Of a stretch of 64,000 bases of DNA, positions 55,107-64,000 are shown piece by piece. Each line of letters starts with the position of its first letter. The stretch's first letter is position 1. The translations under genes were made by a program, and so were the position numbers. The DNA lies in NCBI GenBank assembly GCA_963854735.1, contig OY978106.1:682001-746000 (forward strand). Direction: 5' to 3'. The notes beneath the pieces are model-generated. The model had not been told where the DNA came from, searched no databases, and saw only the letters and a list, made by a program, of their open reading frames with translations. Origin of the DNA: Marvania coccoides (lineage: Eukaryota; Chlorophyta; Trebouxiophyceae; Chlorellales; Chlorellaceae).

Positions 55107-58100
55107 ATGGAGCTCTTCAGGAGCGAGGAGATGCAGCTCATGCAGGTTTGTAAACACCCCACCCCCTTAAAACTCCGCGTTTGTTGCAAGGGTCCTGACC
55201 CTCGATGTGCTGCTCAAAACCCTCACCATCTCCCAACCCCCTTCATTGGTTCGCGCAGCTGATGATCCCCGCTGAAGCAGCCCACAACACCATCGCCGCG
55301 CTGGGAGAGATCGGGCTGCTGCAGTTCAAGGACTTGAATGCGGACAAGAGCGCATTTCAGCGCACCTTTGCCTCCCAGATCAAGCGCTGCGACGAGATGG
55401 CACGCCAACTGCGCTTCCTCAACGACCAGGTGGAAAAGGCGGGCCTCCCCACCGGCGCCCGCCTGGGTGATCGCGAGCTGGAGCTCGACGAGCTGGAGGC
55501 CCGGCTGTCCCGTCTGGAGTCTGAAGTTACTGAGCTCAACGGCAACTCTGAGCGGCTGCAGCGCAGCTACAACGAGCTGCTGGAGCTGCAGCTGGTGCTG
55601 GAGCGCGCGGGGACCTTCTTTGAGGACGCCCGCGCCACGGCAGACGCTGCCCGCCGCTCCCCCGGCTACCATAGCGACGGTAAGACAAAACAACAACCGC
55701 CAATACAACATTGTACATGTATTCTCTTACCATAATACGCGATCATTTCCATTCTATCTTGCGGCGTGGCTGCCTCCACTCTACCCCATTGATTTCCTCC
55801 GAAAACCCAGCCACATGACGCCCCGCCATTTTTTTTATCTATCCTTCCTCCTTTTGCACGGTTCCGTTGTTCACAGGCGGAGAACCCCCATCCTCTGACA
55901 TAGGTGCCCCCCTGCTCGAGAGCCTCACTCCGCCCGCCATGGCCGAGCCTAAGTCGGTGCAGCTGGGCTTCGTGGCGGGGACCATCCAAGTCGACAAGCT
56001 CGCGGCGTTCGAACGGCTGCTATTCAGGGCCACCCGGGGCAACATGTTCCTGCGCTCGGTCGCTGTGGGCGCTGTGCCCGACCCCGCCACCGGGGAGCGC
56101 CAGGAGAAGGCGGTGTACGTGACCTTCTACGCCGGCGAGCGCGCCAAGCAAAAGATCCTGAAGATCTGCGAGGCGTTCGGCGCCAACCGGTACCCCTTTC
56201 CCGATGACATTGCGCGGCAGCGCCAGATGAGCACGGAGGTCAACGCCCGCCTGCGCGAGCTGCACACCACGCTGGAGGCTGGGGAGCGGATGCGGGAGGG
56301 GGCGCTGCGCGGCGCCGCCGTTGAGCTTGAGGGCTGGACCCGCCGCGTGCGCAAGGAGAAGGGCATCTACCACACCCTCAACAAGCTCAGCGTGGACGTC
56401 TCCCGCAAGGTGCTGATGGCCGAAGCCTGGGTCCCCGCGGTGCAGCGCCGCCGCGTGCAGGAGGCGCTGCAGGGCGCTGCCGCGCGCTCCAACTCCATCG
56501 CTGGCACCGTCTTCCAGCCCGTCATCACCTACGAGCGCCCCCCCACCTACTTCCGCACCAACAAGGTCACTGGCGCCTTCCAAGACATTGTGGATGCGTA
56601 CGGCATTGCCCGCTACCGTGAAGCCAACCCGGCGGTGTTTGCGATCGTCACCTTCCCGTTCCTGTTTGCCGTCATGTTTGGGGACATCGGGCACGGCATC
56701 CTGATGCTCATGTTTGCGGCGTACCTGGTTGTGGTGGAAAAGAAGCTGGCCAAGCAGCAGCTGGGCGACATCCTAGGCATGATGTTTGGCGGACGCTACG
56801 TCATCCTCCTCATGTCCATCTTCTCCATCTACACCGGCTTCCTCTACAACGAGTTCTTCTCCATCGTTACCACCACCTTTGGACCCTCCCGCTTCGCCTG
56901 CGCCACCGACTCGAAAATAACCGACCCCGACGCTATGAAGATGGACCACGCGCTGTGCCCCACCGCCTTCACCTCTGGGCTGGCTCTCACCACCCCCGGC
57001 AGCCCCTACTCAGTGGGAGTGGACCCGGCTTGGCACGGCACCCGCACAGAGCTCCCTTACCTGAACTCCCTGAAAATGAAGATGTCCATCCTGCTGGGCG
57101 TGACGCAGATGAACCTAGGCATCGTGCTGTCCTACTTTAACCAGCGCTACTTCGCGGACTCGCTGTCTACCGTGTTTGAGTTCATCCCGCAGATCATTTT
57201 CCTCAACTCGCTGTTCGGCTACCTGTCATTCCTCATCGTGCTTAAGTGGGTTACCGGCTCCACCGCTGACCTATACCACACCCTCATCGCCATGTTCCTC
57301 ACCCCAGGCAACGTGGACTGCTCGGGCACCTGCCCCGAGAACAAGATGTTTGCGGGGCAGGGCTTGTTCCAGCTGATGCTGCTGTTGGCGGCCTTCATCG
57401 CCGCCCCCATGATGCTCTTCCCCAAGCCCTTCATCCTCAAGCGCCGCCACGAGGAGCGCCTTGCCTCCAGGTAAATTACATTATCAATTTAGTGAAATAT
57501 TAAGAGGGGTGGGCGTCGTATTTTCTCCAAGAATATGTTTCCCTGAGAGCGAGCCTTTTTCATTTTTATTTTATTTTATTTTTTGCCTTTTTTTAAATGT
57601 CGCCAGGTCTGCGTCCTACGGGCTGCTCGCCAACGAGGACCCCGAGCTGCGTGGCGCCCTGGGCAGCGCCCCTGAGCTCTCAGACGCTGCTATAGGCGGC
57701 AACGGCACAGCCAGCGAGGTCGGGCACCACTCCCGCCCGCCGCCCTCCACCACCGCCACCACCGACCACGGCCACGGCGAAGAGTTCGATTTCGGCGAGG
57801 TCTTCGTGCACCAAATGATTCACACGATTGAATTTGTGCTGGGAGCGGTGTCCAACACCGCCTCCTACCTGCGGTTGTGGGCGCTGTCCCTGGCGCACTC
57901 CCAGCTGTCCGCGGTGTTCTACGACCGCGTGCTGATGGCCGGGGTGCAGACCCGCAACCCCATTGCCATTTTCATCGCCTTTTTCGTATTTACGTGTGCC
58001 ACGCTGGGCGTGCTGATGGTGATGGAGTCGCTGTCGGCGTTCCTGCATGCGCTCAGGCTGATCTGGGTGGAGTTCCAGAACAAGGTACGTTTTTTTTAGT

Positions 58101-58247
58101 GGCTATTTTTTTAAGCGGACTTTTTTTTGTTTTTCGAAATGGCTACTCATATTGTTTTAATTGTTATTTATTCTGCAGTTTTACCACGGCGATGGATACC
58201 AGTTCACGCCCTTCTCCTTTGAAAAGGGAGCGGAGGAAACGAATTAG
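55107..58247 (+). CDS. VHA-a: V-type proton ATPase subunit a
   Basis: Exons 55107-55145, 55259-55679, 55877-57470, 57607-58084 and 58179-58247 give 866 aa. The cytosolic half begins [13 protein letters not shown] and [20 protein letters not shown], with a coiled-coil stalk ([20 protein letters not shown]). The membrane half has [57 protein letters not shown], then [20 protein letters not shown] with [14 protein letters not shown], which carries the Arg essential for proton transfer ([12 protein letters not shown]). It ends [14 protein letters not shown] and EKGAEETN, stop TAG. This subunit forms the proton half-channels of the vacuolar/Golgi V0 sector. Length matches plant VHA-a (about 820 aa) with a slightly longer loop around [15 protein letters not shown]. 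Confidence 0.97.
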
Positions 58248-58642
58248 ATTAATTTTCGCTGCCTGCATGGCATTTGCCGCCACGGCTCACGCTCTATAAA
58301 TATCCGTTTAAAAGTCGAACGATATCCCTAGAACTCAAATTATATAGCGCTTTGTCTTTGTGCACGCCCTTTGATTTGTTATCTATGTAGTGTTAAAAAC
58401 GCAAAGCCCATCGCTGAGGCCCAGAGAGATCAAAATGCATCCTAACAGTCGATATTATACAATATATGGGTTTAGGGCCGGCCTACAAAGCCCCGGTTCC
58501 AGGGTTTTCTATCAATATATGGGATTTATGCGTCAAATATCTCAAAAGTAAACGACAAAAACAGCAACAGAGGAGGGCAAAAATGCAATGATAAAATTAC
58601 AACAAAAGAAGAAGACATGGAATGAATAATAGAACAATATGC
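58248..58642. other. Intergenic, convergent 3' ends
   Basis: 395 bp between the V-ATPase and DDHD genes; holds the second 24-bp repeat copy (58493-58516), flanked by ATATATGGG words. No gene seen. Confidence 0.55.
58493..58516 (+). repeat. 24-bp dispersed repeat, copy 2
   Basis: Identical to 52106-52129. Flanks differ. Confidence 0.75.
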
Positions 58643-61600
58643 TCATGCAGCAAAAGTGAGGGTCACTGGCTGTGCGGGGGCGTCTTTGGCAGCTATTCCA
58701 GCGTGGCTCGCGACGGCGCTTGCTGCAGCTGTCAGCGGCTTACCGTTGATGACATCTCGGCCTTTCACTGCTCGGTGAAGAAACAGCGCCACGTCCAGCG
58801 ACGACCAGTAGCTGAAGTGCGCGCTGAGGGCCGACAGGTACTGGTTTCCTATCGAACTTTCCTGAAAGAGAGAGGGAGAAAAAAAATGGGACGACATAGA
58901 TATGATATCAGATATTCAGAATCTAGCGACAGGCTATAGGCAGTCGGAAAAACGAAGAAGCCAGAAAAACTACAATTGGGCTAAACCGAACGTTTTCAGC
59001 TTACTTGGAGAGCAAAATCGATGCGCCCCGCCGCTGAGCTAGGCCAACCGCCCGCCGCTGGCAGGCCACCGCCCGCCACCCTCGCTATAGTTGCTGATGT
59101 CGCGCCACAAACCCCGCCACCCTTCTGCCCCAACTGAGGCTGAGAGGCGGCAGCAGCGAGGCTGGAGGAAAGTTTTTGCGGCGATGCTTCTACCGCAGCG
59201 GGAGCAGAAGCATTCGCTGCTGCTGCATCGTCTTCGCCGCCAAACTCAATATCCATCGGCTCTCCCGCCTCTCCCTCCCCAGCAGCCCCCATCGGCGAGC
59301 CTCCCTCTGCGGCTGCCTCCTCTCCCTGCATTCCTCCAGCGCCCTTTGCCTCCTCAACAGTTTCTGTGACCTTACTGGTGGAGCCGCGGCGAAACAGCAG
59401 CGCCCCCTTCAGCGTGGACCCCAGACGGCTGGCGGCGCTGCTCACGTTGTCCCCCAGCTCCTGCGCAGCGATGTGCAGCCGCTTGGCGCCGCCGCCGTGA
59501 AAATACTCTACCAGGGCACCGCGGTGGCGAGCCAGCGCTGCAAAGCTGTACGCCAGCGGCTCCAGGCGATATGCAACAGGGTCAAATGGATGATACCTGT
59601 AAACAATTCGAAGCAAAACAGACCGGAAATCAGAAAAACTCATTTTAACAGAATAATTTCTCTGCTGAAAAAAACACAAAAAACAGTTGCATGGAGTTTC
59701 ATCGGCGGTAAATATAAACCACGCACACGTGGTATAGCCTGCGCACAGCGGGGAGGCCGTCTGGAGCCACAGCTAGGTCTGGGTGCGCCTGCATGAGGGG
59801 AGCCGATCCCGGCATCCCTAGGCCCCGCCCCTTCGTGCAATCCACCCCCCTCAGCGCCAAAAAACAGCCCAGCGGCGAGCCTATCAGCACGAGCTGGTCC
59901 ACCTCGAAGCTGAGGCGCTCAATGGCCACAGGGGCTGCGCTCCAGCCAAAGGAAACGCCAGGCGGAGGCTGAGCTGCGGCAACAGGGAAAGAGGGGGCTG
60001 CAGTGGGGGAGGCGACGTCCGGCTGGTTGCAAAGGATGTCCCAGCAGAGGATGGACCCCAGGGAGTGCGCGGCGATGGAAACAGGCCCCCGGAACTCCGG
60101 ATTGCGCAGCCTGCATAACGTGTAATAATGTAGTGTCGAGTTAAATATGTGGTAGGGGGACTTGAAAAAACATTAAACGAGGGAAACGAGAGAGGAAACA
60201 GTCATAAATTAGAAGTACAATCCATTGTTTGGCCGTGCGATCGACACTGTTATTTTAGAGCTTTGAATGCATTTTTCCTTTTCAACGTCGCCGTTTCTTC
60301 TTCTACTCACATAAATCGGGCATATATTGAGTTCAACGACGTCACCAGCGACGCCAGGATAGCGGTGCGGTGCATGGGGGTCATGTACTGCAGCACCTCC
60401 ACCGCCGTGCCGTGCAGCACGGACCGCAGCGACGAAATCCCAGGTGGCCGCAATGCCGCCGCCAATGCATCAACCTCCAGCGACAGCGTCTTCCGCCACT
60501 GCACAGGCAGCACCTCCACTCGGCTTGTAGGCTGGGGAGGGAGGGAAACCGGGCGAGGAGATTTCTTGGGTGAAGAGCCAGCAGGCTCAGCGGCTGCAGC
60601 AGCGGCAGCTCCTGCCGTTTGCTGTTGTAAGCGCTCCAGCTGCTCTTGCTGCTGCCGCGCGATGGTGCGCTCAACTTCGCGCATGGAGGTGCGCATGGCA
60701 ATCACGTCTTCCGCAATGTTGGCACCCTGCATTCAACCCACAAGCTCTGTCGATAAAAATACCGAAAAGGTAATTCAAGGTTGATTTGGCTCGAAATCAG
60801 TGACTTTATGCTTACCTGCAAGGTCTGTCCGATGCCATGCACCACTAGAACGAGGTGAGTGGGCTCAGCACGCGCAGCAGCATCGTCCACGAACTCTGCC
60901 GCTTGATCTGCTTCTTTTTGCAGCGCAGCAGGCGTCGCAGGCGGCTCATACCCGCGCCGCAGGCGCAGTCGGGTGGGCGCAGCAGCAGCGCCGGCGCCCA
61001 GCCGCCGCAGCCACGCGAAACTCGAGTCTCGGCACAAATAAGCTTCGTTTTCGTCGTAAAAAAGGGCGTAAAATCCAGAATCAACGGAAGTGGTCAGCTC
61101 CAGGCGTGCAGCGTAGCCTGGAAGCGCGGTTTTGTCGGGGGAGGGGATGGCTTGCACCAGCCCTTTGTTGGGTTCCCAAGCTCGAGAGGCGTAGGCTTGT
61201 TCTATCTGATCAGCCAGAGATTCCCGCAGAGGCACCCACTCCCCGCCCTTTTCTGCGAACCAGGTGCCGCGCAGCACGCGGTGCTTGGCGGCCGGCCAGT
61301 AGCTGCGTGCGCCAAAAGGAAAGAAAGTAATTGAGCTATATAATGGGGGGGGGACCCAAACCTATGGCAAGCTTTTTGTTGGGGGGGTGAAAAGTGTGGT
61401 TGTATACAGATTTATGAAAATGTAAAAAAAAAAAAATCCAGGCTCATCAGTGAAGGAAGGGAAAAGAAAAAAACAAAAATAAACTGTATTTAAATAGCGT
61501 AGCACTCACCAGGGCTGCAAAATCCGGCGCGTGAGGTCCACCTCGTAAGTACCGCTGCGCACCAGCACCCCCACCTCCTCCCCCGTGTCTTGCAGCATGA

Positions 61601-62000
61601 ACGCCAGCCAGGAGGCGTCTCCATCTGGGGTTCCTCGGTCCGTCGCTTCAGCAGTAGAAATTTGCAGCTCAGCTGTCGCCGCTACCTTTCTGCTGCCCGG
61701 CTTCGCTGCCGAAGGGTTGGCCGCCTCCTCCTCCCACCAAGCGCGCTCCAGCTCGTCGCGTCGCGATGAGAAAGCGGCCTCCAAGGCGTCGCTGTCAGCT
61801 TCGCAGAAACGCAACAGACTGCCGCGGTGGGGGATCTCTGGCGCCTCCTGGGAGTCCTTGGCTTGCCCCCACGAATTGCGGTACGAGTACCATCTTGCCG
61901 CGATTGGTGGGGCATATGTTTTGGGGGAGGAGGGCGCGAGAGAGAGAGACTTATGATCTTCACGGACTGGTGCCGTCGTCGTCAGCATTGGTTCAGTCAT
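58643..62000 (-). CDS. DDHD-domain phospholipase A1-like protein
   Basis: Six exons (61510-62000, 60816-61302, 60311-60726, 59727-60110, 59005-59596, 58643-58861) give 862 aa. The N-terminal half has a WWE-like region ([13 protein letters not shown] then [20 protein letters not shown]). The lipase domain follows: [15 protein letters not shown], then [19 protein letters not shown] with the nucleophile Ser in HSLGS; the usual leading Gly of GHSLG is Ala. The DDHD domain supplies the four metal-like ligands: [14 protein letters not shown] (Asp), GRIDFALQ (Asp), [20 protein letters not shown] (His and Asp). Family members are intracellular PLA1 acting on phosphatidic acid at ER and Golgi. Between the first Asp and the rest of the domain is a 130-residue low-complexity insertion. 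The last exon reads past a possible donor into [13 protein letters not shown] and a stop TGA. Start ATG at 62000 precedes a Ser/Thr-rich leader. Confidence 0.85.
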
Positions 62001-62225
62001 TGCGGCGCATTGTGTTCTTGAACGCGATTGAAAAAAAGTAAACAAACGGGGCACGAACAAGCTGAACAATGAAAATTCGAAAGAAAAAATTCGTTCACTC
62101 GCATAGACTCAAACCCAGCATAGTATACTAATTAATGTCTGTTTTTTTTTTTCAAACCCAGTTTTTGTGCTGCTGGCGGCGCAATGCAGCGAAGCATAGC
62201 ATTTTAACTGTTTTTTTTTTTCAAA
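62001..62225. promoter_or_regulatory. Divergent promoter interval, DDHD / ADAL genes
   Basis: 225 bp between divergent starts. The word CTGTTTTTTTTTTTCAAA occurs twice (about 62137 and 62209), the second directly before the ADAL start codon; a 5'-UTR intron is possible. Confidence 0.4.
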
Positions 62226-63546
62226 ATGAAAGATGCGGAGGACCTGTCTGAATTCTGCAGAGCCCTTCCCAAGATTGAGCTGCACGCCCACCTCAACGGC
62301 AGCATCAGACTCTCCACGCTGGAAGAGCTGTGCTGTCTTAAACACGGCAATTCGCCAGATACAGCTGCAGCACACATTTTTGCCCCGCTACGCCATGGCC
62401 ATGACGGCCTGGAATGCGCCGTTACGAGATCCTCCCACGAACCCCTCGCTCGGTACTTTCGCATGTTCCACCTCATACACGAAGTGACCACCGAGCTGGC
62501 TGTCATTTCTCGGATAACCGAAGAGGTGGTTGAAGATTTTGCTGACGAGAATGTGAGGTATCTCGAGCTTCGCACGACGCCCAAGAACCGCCATGAGCAT
62601 GGCATCACCAAGCACAGCTACATGGATGCGGTGCTGCGGGGCCTGGACAATTTTTACTCTGCGGAAAGAAGAAGAAACGGCGGCGATGCGACTCCCATCG
62701 ACGTGAGAGTTTTGCTGAGCGTGGATCGCAGAGAGAGCGCTCAGGAGGCGCAAGAGACAGCCGCACTGGCGCTGGCGCTGGCCAAAGGTCACTCTTTGGG
62801 CTTCAGAATAGTTGGCTTGGTGAGCAATTAAATAAAATCCCCCACCACCACGCCACCACCCCACCCCACCCACGGGCTTGTCATATACCCTCATATCAGT
62901 TTTAGTGGATTTCAAAGGTGGAGGGTCAATGCGCCGTCTTATATAAGCTAAATCCTTTTATATTCTTACTTTTCTGCATATAATAATATTTCATTTTTAT
63001 TTTTCTGTATAGGATTTGGCGGGAAATCCGACTCTAGGCAGCTGGGAGCAATGGATGGCCGCATTTAACACCGCCAGAGCCGGGGGCCTTAAAGTGACGC
63101 TGCATTGCGCTGAAATTTGGAACGAAGCCGAAGCTGGAGCCATGCTGGCATGGAGTCCTGATCGACTGGGCCACATGGTGCGTGTCAGCCCCGCTTTGCG
63201 GGAAATGCTTTTAGAAACAAAAATCCCGGTGGAAATTTGCCTGACGAGTAACATGCGGACGCAGAGCGTGGCGCAGTACGAGGATCACCATTTCCGAGGG
63301 CTGTACGATGCTGGGCATGCTGTACTGCTTTGTACTGACGATCGCGGCGTGTTTGATTGCACGCTGTCTTCTGAGTTTGAGGTCGCTGCCACGGCGTTCG
63401 GTCTATCAAAGCAGCAGCTGCGGGAGCTGGCGGCGGCGGCGGCGGACGCCGCCTTTTTGCCTAAGGAAGAAAGAGTTGCGCTTCGTCGCCGCATGGAGCG
63501 GGAAATGAATATAGTTGATGTGAAGCTGCCGCAGCCGTCACAGTAA
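62226..63546 (+). CDS. N6-methyl-AMP deaminase-like protein (ADAL/MAPDA)
   Basis: Exons 62226-62819 and 63013-63546 give 375 aa. Adenosine-deaminase-family motifs are in order: LPKIELHAHLNGSIRL (metal His pair, HAHLNGS), NVRYLELRTTPK, then GLDLAGNPT, VTLHCAEIWNE (His and catalytic Glu), DRLGHMVRV, VEICLTSNMRT and LLCTDDRGVFDCTLSSEFEV (Asp pair). The HLNGS wording and TTPK motif are those of ADAL rather than classical ADA (HLDGA); plant and animal ADAL removes the methylamino group of N6-methyl-AMP to give IMP, clearing modified nucleotides released from RNA. Length (about 355 aa) agrees. The upstream ATG choice is supported by conservation starting 10-15 residues later. Confidence 0.93.
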
Positions 63547-64000
63547 TGGGTAAATGACTTTTTTTACTTGGTTAATTTAATTTATATTTTTTTTCATATT
63601 TATATTTAATTGAACTTGATTCTTGAATATATGTAAATGATCAGCGGGTTTAAGCAGCGTATCATTATGCTTGTCCGCGTCGGCATGAAACTCCTCGACA
63701 GCAGTACACGCCCCTTAACCCGCCGCGCACCCTTCTCTGGGCGTTAGGTTCCTTTTATGATTCCACGGTCTGCCCCAACATTCTCTCACGCCCCACACTG
63801 TCTCACTCGGTCATCAGAAATCACAAAACTATTACACGACTCGTAATTATTAATACTTGAAAAGAAAAGCAAAACTGACAGGAATGCGTGGTTTCAAACT
63901 CGAATGCCGCTCTCTCGCCCCCTCCTTATTGATGAATGAATAAAAAAATAAAAAAATAAAATTAGAGCTATCCAAGCGCGGTTGTCTCAAGGCGCGCCCC
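63547..64000. other. Right-hand intergenic region
   Basis: 454 bp to the window edge, including [25 protein letters not shown] repeats near 63940. No gene seen. Confidence 0.55.

Noticed and set aside
55223..56694. Minus-strand frames opposite V-ATPase subunit a
   Set aside because: Shadows of the conserved V-ATPase exon on the other strand.

Overview
This is a nuclear genome window from a photosynthetic eukaryote of the green lineage, most likely a green alga. The genes have many short, AT-rich GT-AG introns and GC-rich, alanine-rich exons. Several genes are of plant type: the chloroplast protein THF1/Psb29, an NADK2-type NAD kinase, an atypical plant-clade pyruvate kinase, an FHA2-like protein, an EDS5-like MATE transporter, a chloroplast DUF760 protein and a DYAD/AMEIOTIC1-type meiotic domain. 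Intergenic DNA is AT-rich with homopolymers and microsatellites. No tRNA, rRNA, CRISPR array, intact transposon or virus was recognised. All exon boundaries were read by eye from splice signals plus reading-frame continuity, so a few may be off by a base.

Layout. 1-4022: an FHA2-like protein (minus, runs off the left edge) diverges from an RWD-RING ubiquitin ligase (plus), followed by a small universal-stress protein (minus). 4869-11348: three tandem minus genes, an Rxt3-domain corepressor subunit, THF1 and pyruvate kinase. 11349-14319: gene-poor, with one possible 93-aa ORF. 14320-22333: proteasome beta-2, coatomer zeta, NAD kinase, a plastid fibrillin-like protein and a zinc alcohol dehydrogenase-like protein. 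23024-26001: an eight-exon gene joining a BAH domain to a DYAD/AM1-type domain and a coiled-coil region. 26380-28587: RPB6 lies among broken or orphan gene pieces (a SET fragment with an in-frame stop, and a lone last exon of a ubiquitin protease). 29265-36887: a LARGE-type GT49 glycosyltransferase and a cytosolic/organellar alanyl-tRNA synthetase with two in-frame starts. 37410-38800: a MYND-finger gene with three disabling lesions. 39048-44349: ribosomal protein eS26, the DUF760 protein and the MATE transporter. 45315-46831: a secreted, probably GPI-anchored two-FN3 protein. 47263-51541: a HIRAN-SNF2-RING RAD5/HLTF-type helicase. 52699-54333: a secreted cysteine-containing RCC1-like protein. 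55107-63546: V-ATPase subunit a, a DDHD phospholipase and an N6-methyl-AMP deaminase-like (ADAL) enzyme.

The genes are mostly unrelated housekeeping loci and do not form one pathway. Thematic neighbours are chromatin and genome maintenance (FHA2-like, Rxt3, BAH-DYAD, RAD5-like), plastid function (THF1, NADK2, fibrillin-like, DUF760, MATE) and endomembrane function (coatomer zeta, GT49, V-ATPase a, DDHD lipase). The most unusual items are the BAH-DYAD fusion, the group of gene fragments around RPB6, the disrupted MYND gene, a dispersed repeat of about 100-120 bp present in two copies, and a 38-bp perfect palindrome inside a RAD5-like intron.
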